NCBI RefSeq assembly: GCF_019683635.1
Contig: NZ_JADGIA010000026.1
Location: forward strand, 1 to 36,571
Direction: 5' to 3'
Length of the DNA stretch: 36,571 nt
Origin: Thermogemmatispora sp.
GTDB lineage: Bacteria; Chloroflexota; Ktedonobacteria; Ktedonobacterales; Ktedonobacteraceae
Of this stretch, positions 16,380-24,145 are shown piece after piece; within the stretch, counting starts at the first letter, position 1, and each line of letters begins with the position of its first letter. The position numbers were made by a program, and so were the translations under genes. The notes under the pieces are model-generated. The model saw nothing but the letters and a program-made list of their open reading frames with translations, had not been told where the DNA came from and searched no databases.

Positions 16380-16772
16380 ATGAGTCAGTCGGAAGAGTTA
16401 CTTGACGCAGACGCACAGCGTCAAGCGCGCCGTGAAAACGCGCGGCGCATTATGCGAGAGAGTGATCTGCCCTCGCTCTTGCGCCGTCTCGATCGCGAGT
16501 TGCTCAAGGGGCGAGGGCGCTTTGAAGAATACGACACGCTCGTGCTCCTCAAATGGGGTTCGGGTTATACGGGACGCCATATCTGGGTGGAAGTGGTCGA
16601 GGATACCATTCGCTTCCGCCTGACGCCTCATCGGGTCTGTCCCACCCAGGTGCCCCTCTGTGATGGCGAGTACCACATCTTTACACCTGCCATGTGGCGG
16701 GATCGCGCTCTGCTCTGGTCTGAACTTCAGAAGTACTATGCCAGGCCAGTGGCCGAAAGCTCCAGTGACTAG
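16380..16772 (+). CDS. Conserved-looking small protein of unknown function
   Basis: A 130-residue protein that I do not recognise. The first 45 residues are charged and helical (QARRENARRIMRESDLPSLLRRLDRELL). The rest looks like a compact beta-rich fold with many aromatics (TLVLLKWGSGYTGRHIWVEVVEDTIRFRLTPHR, then YHIFTPAMWRDRALLWSELQKYY). No signal peptide or membrane segment is visible. The ATG at 16380 has no strong ribosome binding site; the nearest purine-rich stretch is GAAAGGACGG, 16-25 nt upstream. It is a lone gene followed by a long hairpin and facing the minus-strand gene at 16949. Codon use looks like that of its neighbours. Confidence 0.6.
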   Translation: MSQSEELLDADAQRQARRENARRIMRESDLPSLLRRLDRELLKGRGRFEEYDTLVLLKWGSGYTGRHIWVEVVEDTIRFRLTPHRVCPTQVPLCDGEYHIFTPAMWRDRALLWSELQKYYARPVAESSSD

Positions 16773-16828
16773 GGAGCTGCTTCCGCAGGGGCTGAGACCA
16801 GGAGGGAGCAGCTGGCTACTATCGGGCC

Positions 16829-16877
16829 AGCGCTGACCCGACGGCCTTGCCTCTCATGGGCCGTCGGCCCCAGCGCT
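16829..16877. terminator. Long hairpin between convergent genes
   Basis: An outer 7-bp stem (AGCGCTG 16829-16835 with CAGCGCT 16871-16877) and an inner perfect 9-bp stem (CCGACGGCC 16838-16846 with GGCCGTCGG 16859-16867) enclose a 12-nt loop. No T-run follows on either strand, so termination would be of a non-classical kind. Its position between two convergent genes supports a transcript-end role. Confidence 0.5.
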
Positions 16878-16948
16878 CCAGGCGCTGCCCTGGCCCTCTC
16901 CTGCTGGCGCTGGATCGTGGGTGACCGCGAGGAGAAGAGCCAGGGGCG

Positions 16949-17602
16949 TCAGGGCTGTTCCAGGGCCAGCATCTGGATGAGCGCCGCCTGGTGCAGCTGC
17001 AGGCTGAAATTCTGGTAGCCTGGCTGAGTATAAAACTCCTCCTGCTCAATCTCGCTGGCCCAGGTGAGAAAATTGAGAAAGACTGTCCCCCACCGATAGG
17101 TCGACTCCCGGCTGGGGTCTTCCTTGCCCCCGTCGGCTTGCGTCCCGCTCTCCTCATTCCCGCGTGCCAGGAATGCCGAGGTCATCAACAATTCCGCCGC
17201 CTGACGATGGAGGCTTTCTAGCCAGTGCTGCTCGATTGTCTCGGCCTGCTCTGGGTGAACCCGTGCCAGCAGAGCCACGGCCAGAGTGGGACTGACCGCC
17301 GGGCGCACATAGCCCCAGATATAGCGCATCGCCCACTGCTCTGGCGTGTCCATGAGCTGAACGCCTGCCATCTCCTGCAGCAGGCGAGCGGGACTGCAGC
17401 GATCGCGTACTTTTTGCCAGACTTCCTCATTCTCCCAGGTGGTGAGCAGCAGGTGATAGCGCCTGTCGCGGCTGGTGTAGCTGCGCACGCCCAGCAGGCC
17501 GGGAGTTGGACGCAGGGTCTCGGTCACTTGCCGCACCTGTGTCTGAGCGTCAAGCTCGTAGGCGGGCCTGATATGGGCCAATGTTACAATTAATAGCTCC
17601 AT
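16949..17602 (-). CDS. Protein with two ABM-like (dimeric alpha/beta-barrel) repeats
   Basis: A 217-residue soluble protein. The first half (about 1-85) fits an antibiotic-biosynthesis-monooxygenase-like fold: LLIVTLAHIRPAYELDAQ, then GLLGVRSYTSRDRRYHLLLTTWENEEVWQKV. The second half repeats the plan (VALLARVHPEQAETIEQHW, then YRWGTVFLNFLTWASEIEQEEF), with a hydrophilic insert of about 25 residues (GNEESGTQADGGKEDPSRES). ABM domains may act as cofactor-free oxygenases, haem-binding proteins or pure structural units, so the function is not assigned. The ATG follows GGGGAG by about 9 nt on the minus strand. The gene stands alone. Confidence 0.6.
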   Translation of the reverse strand: MELLIVTLAHIRPAYELDAQTQVRQVTETLRPTPGLLGVRSYTSRDRRYHLLLTTWENEEVWQKVRDRCSPARLLQEMAGVQLMDTPEQWAMRYIWGYVRPAVSPTLAVALLARVHPEQAETIEQHWLESLHRQAAELLMTSAFLARGNEESGTQADGGKEDPSRESTYRWGTVFLNFLTWASEIEQEEFYTQPGYQNFSLQLHQAALIQMLALEQP

Positions 17603-17980
17603 TACTCAGCTCCCCACTTGTCTTTAAACTCTCTCCTTGCCCCTCGGTTTCCTTCTCTCCCTCCCTGATTTTCATCGTCTCTGAGCTTATGGCGTTCTTC
17701 TCATATCGCCAGGCTGGTCTGATGGCAGGGGATAGTGGCGTAATAAGTGATCAGGGCCTGGAGAGCTGGCTGATCGGGGCGAGGGCAAGAACGCGGCTGC
17801 CCTTTGTCCAGGCAAAGTGGCAAATGAAATGGCCTGGGCGGAAGAGAAGGAAGCAGAGAGGGGGCGACGGCCTCAGCTGAGTGAGCTGAGGCTGACTTGT
17901 CGCCCCTATTCTCTCTTACCAGGCAGTACTGGCTGCGGAGGGAAGGGTCGAGGCTCTGCCTGGTCTCGCCTTGCTTCCCA
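17603..17980. other. Intergenic stretch with a nested hairpin
   Basis: 378 nt between two minus-strand genes. The only clear structure is the nested hairpin at 17861-17906, taken as the terminator of the receptor gene. The part near 17603-17700 should contain the promoter of the ABM-like gene. I see no credible coding region. Confidence 0.5.
17861..17906 (-). terminator. Nested terminator hairpin of the receptor gene
   Basis: An outer 8-bp stem (GGGGCGAC 17861-17868, GTCGCCCC 17899-17906) encloses an inner perfect 9-bp stem (GCCTCAGCT 17870-17878, AGCTGAGGC 17884-17892). The flanks are pyrimidine-rich downstream on both strands (CTCTCTGCTTCC on minus, TATTCTCTCTT on plus), so it may stop transcription from either side. 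It lies 75 nt past the receptor stop. Confidence 0.65.
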
Positions 17981-20329
17981 CTACTGAGCAATCTGAATGC
18001 TGCCATCCTGTTGCAGCACCAGGATCGCTGGTGCGGCGCGTGTGCTGGTAACCAGCACATTATCCCACAAGCGCAGGGCGATAGGGCCACTCACGCCGTT
18101 GAAGTTCTGGCTACTGATGCGCTGCACGAGCTGGGCAGACGTGGGGAAGCTGGGAGAAGCCTGGGCCTGACCCTGGCTGCTCTGGGCCTGTTGCCCTGAC
18201 TGTTGGTTCTGGCCGAGGCTTAAGGCCACCATCTCGACCGCATCGCCGAAGAGCAGCGCACCCTGGTCCAGGGCTGCGGCCCCACTACAGAAGCTCCCTG
18301 GCGAGGCAAAGAGCGTGCAGAATGCGGCGTAGAACTGCTTGGGCCAGGGGCTATCTCCGCTGGGAGGACGGGCGGCACTACTGACCGTCACATAGATGCG
18401 TGGCAGTGTGAGCTGGTTTTGACGCACCCAGGGCACCAGCTTCTGGATGGCCGTCGGCTGGACGAACTCGCCACCGATCAGCAGAATCGGCTGCTGATCA
18501 CGTGGAAGTTGGGCGATTGCCTCCGCCAGCGTCATGACATCGTTAGAGAGCAGCGGAGCAAAGATTAGGTCAGGACGGGGCTGGGCCTGCAGAGCATCCT
18601 TGAGGCCGGCCAGCAAATCATCGCGCGAGGCCTGGGGGCGTCCATTGGCATCGAGCAGGCCGCTAGCCACAGCGGTCTCCTGAGCCACGATGCGCGTATG
18701 CCGGTGAGCGGTAAAGTACTGGCTAAAATAGCGTGCTGAGCTACTGGAGGAAGGATTGCTCGGGTCATAGAAGATTGCCACGTTGCGAGCACCCAGCTCA
18801 TTGTAGGCGTAATCGGCTCCGGCCCGGCTCTGCGCCGAATCGTCCGCCGAGAAGCGAATAAAAGCGAAGCCGGGGGTGCAATGGCGGTAGAGCGAGGTCT
18901 GAGAGAGCAAGTCAATGATGAAGAGACCCGAAGCGGTTGGGGCGAGCAGAGGGATACCGGCGCGGCAGAGCACTGGCAGCACCACCTCTGTCAAGCGACT
19001 TGGCGCCAGTCCCAGCACGGCCAGGATGGGCGGACGTCCGGTGACCTGCAGCCCGAAGTCACCAAAGTTCCCCTTCGCGTTTAGCGTCGCCACAGCATTG
19101 GCGATCTGCAGCGCACCCTCCTCCTCCCCTGTTGTGTTCGCAAGCACCAGGTACAGCAAAGGTGCGCCAGGAATCTTCATCTGCGCGCTATTGTACTGCT
19201 CCTGACTGATATAGGCTCCCACCAGCTCCTGGGTATAGGCGGCGTAGAGAATATGGCGATCGGTACCGCCCTGGGGGTCGGCCACGCCGGGACCGCTATC
19301 GAAGCTCACCACAATGATGCCATAGGGGTGGCCTGAGAGGCGCACGCGCAGGTCCTCCCGGTAGATGGCTGCCTCGGCGCTGTTGCAACCCGTCGTATCG
19401 CTGATCCCCACCGCTGCCGAGAGCAGGGCGTCGGCCTTCTTGCTATTGCCCGCTTGCATCGCCTGGGCAGCCTGCCGCTTATCCTGGTAGCCTGCGGCGT
19501 TACAGGCATCGAAGACCTTCAGCCCATCGCTCAGCCCGATACCATCCGGTGTCGGCAGCAGATGCGTATTGGGGGGATGGTAGTAGCGAGCGTCATCCCA
19601 GCGGATCGCCAGGAATGCGGTCAGAGAGGTCAGCAATAAAATCAGGATCAAGGTCCCGAAGGCTAAAGCGCGCGGAGAGATCGGGACCAGCCCGCCGCGG
19701 AAAAAGCCGCTCATCTGCCACCACATCACGCGGAACGGGTCGCGCACCGGGCGGCGCCGATACTTGCGATTGGCCTTTGCCTCCTGGCGAAAGAGGTCTA
19801 GCAATACCAGACAGCCGGTGTCGCAGACAAGCAAATGGGCTTGAACCTCTGGATAGAGCAAAGCCACATTCTGCCCGCTATCCATCGCCTCGGCGTACTC
19901 GGGCAGCAGTTGACGACACTGCTGGCAATCGATCAGGCCATCGCCAGCCGAGGGAGGTGCAATGCGGATTGTCTGCTCGGGTGTCTCGGGTCCGGGCGGG
20001 GGAGAGGAGAAACCTGACCCGGCAGGTGGCTGCGAGATGGGGGGAGCCACCTGGAAAGGCTCGGCACTAGCCAGGGCCGGCGCGGCCACCGCCGCCTCAT
20101 TGCCTTCGGAGGCGGCCAGAGGCTCTGCAGGAGAGAGCCGCCGTACCTTCTTTTTTTTGCGCTTGGGTCCGCTCGCTGCCGAGGCTTCCTTGCAACGTGG
20201 GCAAGAGGCCATATGCTGTCGGGCTGCCTCGACAGCCTCCTCGGGCACAGCCTCGGGGTCCTGCTCGTACTCAGCCAGGACAGAGACAGCGAAAGCACAT
20301 GCTGGCGGCAGCAATTCGTCCGTTGCCAT
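17981..20329 (-). CDS. Transmembrane receptor-like protein: anti-sigma-type zinc fingers plus substrate-binding-protein-like domain
   Basis: A 782-residue protein with an architecture I do not know as a named family. Residues 1-46 hold a ZAS-type pattern C11...H39-x3-C43-x2-C46. A Lys/Arg patch and a Pro/Ala linker follow. Residues 135-173 hold a second one: C135-x2-C138...H165-x3-C169-x3-C173. A single membrane helix (about 221-242, LAFGTLILILLLTSLTAFLAI) separates this cytoplasmic part from an outside part of about 540 residues. The outside part resembles the type-1 periplasmic-binding/LivJ fold (YGIIVVSFDSGPG; PPILAVLGLAPSRLTEVVLPVLCRAGIPLLAPTAS split across two strands; ARNVAIFYDPS; PILLIGGEFV). 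It could sense an amino-acid-like ligand and control a sigma factor, but no sigma gene is adjacent. The ATG at 20329 follows GGAGG by 6 nt, whereas the upstream ATG at 20335 abuts it. It lies 64 nt after ruvA. Confidence 0.8.
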   Translation of the reverse strand: MATDELLPPACAFAVSVLAEYEQDPEAVPEEAVEAARQHMASCPRCKEASAASGPKRKKKKVRRLSPAEPLAASEGNEAAVAAPALASAEPFQVAPPISQPPAGSGFSSPPPGPETPEQTIRIAPPSAGDGLIDCQQCRQLLPEYAEAMDSGQNVALLYPEVQAHLLVCDTGCLVLLDLFRQEAKANRKYRRRPVRDPFRVMWWQMSGFFRGGLVPISPRALAFGTLILILLLTSLTAFLAIRWDDARYYHPPNTHLLPTPDGIGLSDGLKVFDACNAAGYQDKRQAAQAMQAGNSKKADALLSAAVGISDTTGCNSAEAAIYREDLRVRLSGHPYGIIVVSFDSGPGVADPQGGTDRHILYAAYTQELVGAYISQEQYNSAQMKIPGAPLLYLVLANTTGEEEGALQIANAVATLNAKGNFGDFGLQVTGRPPILAVLGLAPSRLTEVVLPVLCRAGIPLLAPTASGLFIIDLLSQTSLYRHCTPGFAFIRFSADDSAQSRAGADYAYNELGARNVAIFYDPSNPSSSSSARYFSQYFTAHRHTRIVAQETAVASGLLDANGRPQASRDDLLAGLKDALQAQPRPDLIFAPLLSNDVMTLAEAIAQLPRDQQPILLIGGEFVQPTAIQKLVPWVRQNQLTLPRIYVTVSSAARPPSGDSPWPKQFYAAFCTLFASPGSFCSGAAALDQGALLFGDAVEMVALSLGQNQQSGQQAQSSQGQAQASPSFPTSAQLVQRISSQNFNGVSGPIALRLWDNVLVTSTRAAPAILVLQQDGSIQIAQ

Positions 20330-20339
20330 CAGCATCCTC

Positions 20340-20359
20340 CAGAAAATAGGCGTTTTCTG
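20340..20359 (-). other. Hairpin abutting the receptor ribosome binding site
   Basis: On the minus strand CAGAAAA and TTTTCTG form a 7-bp stem with a 6-nt loop immediately 5' of GGAGG. It may tune translation of the receptor relative to ruvA, or stop part of the ruv transcript. The short A/T-rich stem is weak. Confidence 0.35.
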
Positions 20360-20393
20360 CGAATCCTACCTGCTACAACGACCGTCAGTCAGA

Positions 20394-20978
20394 TCAGAGT
20401 TCGCGGGCGAGGGAGCGCAGGGCCAGGGTGATTTGTTCTTCCAGCGTCAGGTTCTGGTCCTGGGGCAGGCGAGCGATGGCCGCTTGGGCGGCAGCGGGAC
20501 TGTAGCCCAAACCGACCAGGGCTTCCAGCACCTCGGAGCGCCGGATACCACCGGCGGAGGCTGTGCCTGGAGCGATTGCCGGCACCTTGCCCTTCAGCTC
20601 CAGCACCAGACGACCGGCGAGCTTCTTGCCCACGCCGGGGGCGCGGGCCAATAGCTGCACATCCTCTTGAGCGATTGCACGGTAGAAGGTGGGTGCATCG
20701 AGCACCGAGAGCAGGGCCAGGGCTACCTTGGGGCCTACACCGCTGACGCCGATCAACAGCTCGAACATATCGCGCTCGGCCTCCTCGGCGAAGCCATAGA
20801 GCGCCAGGCCGTCCTCACGGACGTGCAGGTGAGTATAGAGCGAGACCTCACTGCCGGGCGTACTGAAGCGATTGCGTGTCGAGGCTGGCACAAAGACACG
20901 CAGCCCAAAGCCTCCCACGCGGATGATCAGATGGTCCTCGCGCTGTGCCTCAAGAATGCCATGAATGCTCGCAATCAT
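20394..20978 (-). CDS. ruvA: Holliday junction DNA helicase subunit RuvA
   Basis: A 194-residue DNA-binding subunit that tetramerises on Holliday junctions and loads the RuvB motor for branch migration. The N-terminal OB fold (MIASIHGILEAQ ... IIRVGGFGLRVFVP) is followed by two helix-hairpin-helix motifs (LIGVSGVGPKVALALLS and LARAPGVGKKLAGRLVLELK). The C-terminal UBA-like RuvB-contact domain comes last (EVLEALVGLGYSPAAAQAAI). The length is normal. It follows ruvC by 91 nt in the yebC-ruvC-ruvA order common in bacteria. ruvB is not in the window. Confidence 0.95.
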   Translation of the reverse strand: MIASIHGILEAQREDHLIIRVGGFGLRVFVPASTRNRFSTPGSEVSLYTHLHVREDGLALYGFAEEAERDMFELLIGVSGVGPKVALALLSVLDAPTFYRAIAQEDVQLLARAPGVGKKLAGRLVLELKGKVPAIAPGTASAGGIRRSEVLEALVGLGYSPAAAQAAIARLPQDQNLTLEEQITLALRSLAREL

Positions 20979-21069
20979 CCCTGCCTGCCTATCTCTCCCT
21001 CTGCTGTCGTATAGGAAGTAACGCCACTGGCGTGATCTGAGTAACGGTTGCTGACTTTTTGGGGAATGA

Positions 21070-21621
21070 TTACCATCCTCCTGATTCTGAGGAGTGGAAG
21101 TCCTCTGAAAGGAGGCTGGCCCTGATCAGGTGGGAGCTATAGAGGTGACAGATGGCAATAGCTGCCGCATCCGCTGCATCATCGGGGCGAGGAATGGAGC
21201 GCAGATTGAGCAAAATGCGCACCATCTCCCCGACCTGCGCCTTGTCTGCGCTGCCGTAGCCGGTGACTGCCTGCTTCACCTGGCGTGGTGTATACTCTGC
21301 AATGGGCAATCCGTGGTTCGCCAGCGCCAGCATGGCCACACCACGCGCCTGGCCGACCATCATCGCCGTGCGGGCGTTTTTGGCGAAAAAAAGCTCCTCC
21401 ATCGCCGCCTCCGCCGGCTGATGAATGGTGACGATTTCACCCAGACGCTCATAGATCTGCTGGAGGCGCTGGGGTAAGGGCATGCCGGCGGGCGTGGTAA
21501 TGACATCGCAGGCGAGCAAACTAAGCCTGTCGCCCTGAGCTGCTACGACGGCATATCCCACAATTGCCGTTCCTGGATCGATGCCCAGGGCGACCCGCCG
21601 CGGCGGAGCCTTCTGGGTCAT
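21070..21621 (-). CDS. ruvC: Holliday junction resolvase RuvC
   Basis: A 183-residue RNase H-fold endonuclease that cuts Holliday junctions symmetrically. The catalytic acidic residues are visible: D15 in ALGIDPGTAIVGYAVV, the Glu pair in AAMEELFFAKNARTAM, and the C-terminal Asp residues in PDDAADAAAIAICH. The block YTPRQVKQAVTGYGSADKAQV is the usual DNA-contact region. The start ATG is at 21621, 93 nt after the yebC stop, with a GGAAGG-type ribosome binding site region upstream. It lies in the yebC-ruvC-ruvA cluster. Confidence 0.95.
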   Translation of the reverse strand: MTQKAPPRRVALGIDPGTAIVGYAVVAAQGDRLSLLACDVITTPAGMPLPQRLQQIYERLGEIVTIHQPAEAAMEELFFAKNARTAMMVGQARGVAMLALANHGLPIAEYTPRQVKQAVTGYGSADKAQVGEMVRILLNLRSIPRPDDAADAAAIAICHLYSSHLIRASLLSEDFHSSESGGW

Positions 21622-21714
21622 AGGGTCATGCCGCCTTCCTTACCGTGCTTCCGGTGGGAGGACAGAGCGGCCACAAGGGTCGCTCTGATCCCTGGCTCGC
21701 TGCTGTCGCAGGCC

Positions 21715-22476
21715 CTACTCATAGGAGGCCACCAGTTCGTCAGGAATATCGGCATTGGAATAGACGTTCTGGACGTCGTCCAGGTCCTCCAGCTTCTCGA
21801 CCAGCCGCATGAGCTGATGAGCAGTTTTGGCATCGTGCAGTTCGACCCGTGTCTTGGGGACCATTGTGCTCTCCGCTTTCAGGACCTTGTAATTCTTCTC
21901 CTGGAGGGCCTGACGCACCTTCTCCAGATTGGCCGGGGTCGTGTAGATCGTCAGGATCTGGTCCTCCTCTGATGACGTTTCCGCATCTTCGGCGCCCAGA
22001 TCGATGGCCTCCAGTGAGACCTCATCGGGATCGTGCCCATCGAGAGCTAGCTCAATGACCCCGCGCGGCTCAAAAATCCAGGAGACGCTACCCGTCTCGC
22101 CCAGGCTGCCGCCGTTGCGGCTGAAGGCGTTGCGAATCTCTGCGACCGTGCGATTGCGGTTTTCGGTCATCGCCTCGATGAGGATGGCCGTCCCGCCGGG
22201 GCCATAGCCCTCATAGGTCACTTCTTCAAGGTTGCTGCCCTCTGCGCCGCCAAGCGCCCGCTTGATGGTGCGCTCGATGTTCTCCATCGGCATATTGGCA
22301 TCGCGCGCCCGCTGAATGGCCATGCGCAGACGCGGGTTGGCGGCAGGGTCCCCGCTTCCTCCTTCGCGCACAGCAACTGCGATCTCGCGCCCGAGGCGCG
22401 TGAAAAGTTGCCCCCTGCGCGCATCGTTCACACTTTTAGCTCGGCGAATCTGTGCCCATTTCGAATGGCCTGACAT
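21715..22476 (-). CDS. yebC: YebC/PmpR family protein (TACO1-like)
   Basis: A 253-residue protein with the invariant start MSGHSKWAQIRRAK, followed by FTRLGREIAVAVREGG, NPRLRMAIQRARDANMP and YEGYGPGGTAILIEAMTENRNR. Family members have been described as transcription regulators and, more recently, as ribosome-associated factors that ease translation of proline stretches, so the exact role is open. The length is normal. The C-terminus ends AD-IPDELVASYE after a usual third domain. It is the first gene of the yebC-ruvC-ruvA unit; a GGGGGC-type site precedes the ATG. Confidence 0.95.
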   Translation of the reverse strand: MSGHSKWAQIRRAKSVNDARRGQLFTRLGREIAVAVREGGSGDPAANPRLRMAIQRARDANMPMENIERTIKRALGGAEGSNLEEVTYEGYGPGGTAILIEAMTENRNRTVAEIRNAFSRNGGSLGETGSVSWIFEPRGVIELALDGHDPDEVSLEAIDLGAEDAETSSEEDQILTIYTTPANLEKVRQALQEKNYKVLKAESTMVPKTRVELHDAKTAHQLMRLVEKLEDLDDVQNVYSNADIPDELVASYE

Positions 22477-22543
22477 ACCGTTGCCCCCTATCTATCGCAA
22501 ATGCTCTGTATGAAGAAGGGCCGTTGCTGCCCTGCTTGCTCTA

Positions 22544-23311
22544 TTATTCGTGAGGGAAACCACTGGCTGTATTGTAGCATGAACCAGGGGAAGGCGTCGA
22601 GGGGGCTGCTGCCAGCCAGGCAGCGATGACGCGAGCTAGCTCCTCCGGTCGCTCCTGCATCAAAGCATGACCGGCAGCAGGGATGATCTGCAGCGTTGAG
22701 CCTGTGATATGCTTATGAAGATACTGGCTATACTTAACAGGAGTCATCTGGTCTTCTGCCCCTACGACGATCAGGGTCGGGAGCTGGATCTCTCCCAGGC
22801 GGGCCATGCAATCGAAAGTATGGCAGGCTAGCAGGTCACGGTAAAGCTGGGCAGCGCCGCTGGCTAGCTCCTGTTGGAAGCGAGTGCGTTGGCTCTCGCT
22901 GCTTGTCGGGACCAGGCTCCAGGTGGCCAGAGCTTGTAGCGCCTCGGGTGAGCCTGTCCGCGCGGCTTCCAGCAAATCTGCCCGTACGCGCAGGCGGGCG
23001 CCGGTTCCGATCAAGATCAGTCCGGCCAGCTCCTGACCATGCTCCAGGGCCAGGGTCAGAGCAATGGCTCCGCCCATCGAGTGCCCGGCGACAATCGGCC
23101 TCTGAAGCTGTAGCTCATGGTTTACAATCTGCCAGACAGCCTGCGCGTACTCTCTCATGCTCACCTCTGCCGGTAGGGTGTCCGCACGCTGGCCGTGGCC
23201 CGGCAGGTCAATGGCAATAGCTGGATACGAGCCGAGATACTCTAGCAGAGCGCTCCAGCTGCGAGCGCTCCCTCCTGCGCCGTGGAGAAAGACAATCGGT
23301 TGCTGTACCAT
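22544..23311 (-). CDS. Alpha/beta-hydrolase fold enzyme
   Basis: A 255-residue predicted serine hydrolase. It shows the oxyanion block IVFLHGAGGSARSW, the turn IAIDLPGHGQ, the nucleophile elbow VAGHSMGGAIALTLAL, the acid in VGAEDQMTP and the histidine in PAAGHALMQERPEE. The triad is complete. The substrate is not predictable; esterases, lactonases and MenH/BioH-like enzymes all share this layout. I chose the ATG at 23311 because GAGGAG lies 11 nt upstream and the fold starts right there. An in-frame ATG at 23380 would add 23 Arg-rich residues without a ribosome binding site. It lies upstream of yebC with a 67-nt gap and may be co-transcribed with it. Confidence 0.85.
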   Translation of the reverse strand: MVQQPIVFLHGAGGSARSWSALLEYLGSYPAIAIDLPGHGQRADTLPAEVSMREYAQAVWQIVNHELQLQRPIVAGHSMGGAIALTLALEHGQELAGLILIGTGARLRVRADLLEAARTGSPEALQALATWSLVPTSSESQRTRFQQELASGAAQLYRDLLACHTFDCMARLGEIQLPTLIVVGAEDQMTPVKYSQYLHKHITGSTLQIIPAAGHALMQERPEELARVIAAWLAAAPSTPSPGSCYNTASGFPHE

Positions 23312-23489
23312 CTCTTGACTTACTCCTCTTCTGAGCGTTTCCCCGGGTCGTCTTCGGGAACGCTCCTTGTCTGCTTGCATCTGGCCGCTGTCTAGGCTAT
23401 CCTTGCAGAGACAGCAAGAGCGCTGCTAGCTCAGCGGTGTTCTCATAGGAAGCATACAACATTGAGAGTGGGGAGGGCGTATTACTCTC

Positions 23490-23918
23490 ATGAATTGTCC
23501 AGATCACGAGGAGTCTGATGGGCAGGGACAGAAGAGGCTGAGCCGGGCCAGGGGACAGCGCGCCCTTGGTCAGGCTGGCGAGCGCCTGGCGGCTGCCATC
23601 CTGCGTCAGCAGGGCTATCATATTCACGAGCATAACTTTCGCTGCCGGGCTGGTGAGATCGACCTTGTGGCCAGCGATGGCGAGGAGCTGGTCTTTATTG
23701 AAGTGAAGACGCGCCGCAGCAGCAGCTGGGGCCCTCCCGAGGAGGCATTGACGTTGCACAAGCGCCGCAAGCTCATTGAGGTGGCCTCTCACTACCTTGA
23801 GCAGCACGAGGCCTATGAGCGTCCCTGGCGCATTGATGTGGTGGCTATCCAACTCAGCAGCGCGGGCCGACTGGAGGCCGTGCGTATCCATCGTGGGGCA
23901 GTGGAGGACGAGGACTAG
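23490..23918 (+). CDS. yraN: UPF0102/YraN family endonuclease-like protein
   Basis: A 142-residue protein of the restriction-endonuclease-like superfamily. After a charged N-terminus, GQAGERLAAAILRQQGY is followed by NFRCRAGEIDLVASDGEELVFIEVKTRRSSSWG. This carries the E-x-D ... E-V-K core typical of PD-(D/E)XK nucleases, and LHKRRKLIEVASHYL follows. The family's biological role is unsettled; a link to DNA repair or uptake is proposed. The ATG at 23490 has a purine-rich stretch, GGGGAGGG, 13 nt upstream. It diverges from the minus-strand hydrolase. Confidence 0.9.
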   Translation: MNCPDHEESDGQGQKRLSRARGQRALGQAGERLAAAILRQQGYHIHEHNFRCRAGEIDLVASDGEELVFIEVKTRRSSSWGPPEEALTLHKRRKLIEVASHYLEQHEAYERPWRIDVVAIQLSSAGRLEAVRIHRGAVEDED

Positions 23919-24145
23919 CGGCGCCCTGGGCAGGGTCTCCAGGTGGCGATCTGGCACGTCTGACCTTCTACCGGCCAGAACTGCCAGAGAGCAAGAAAGG
24001 GGCGCACGGGCGAGTGAGAAATGGCAGCTCTCGTCGCCCTGGCGGGGCAGGCAGGAACAGGCAGGATTGCCCTCGCGCCGAGCAGGAGACCCGACCTGTA
24101 TTCCCAGCTCACCAGACCAACCGACAAAGGGAAGGAGCACCAAGC

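Noticed and set aside
17581-17880. 99-codon plus-strand frame before the nested hairpin
   Set aside because: It overlaps the start of the ABM-like gene on the other strand, has no recognisable domain, and runs into the terminator.
23397-24143. 248-codon minus-strand frame opposite yraN
   Set aside because: It overlaps the well-supported yraN gene on the other strand and has no domain.
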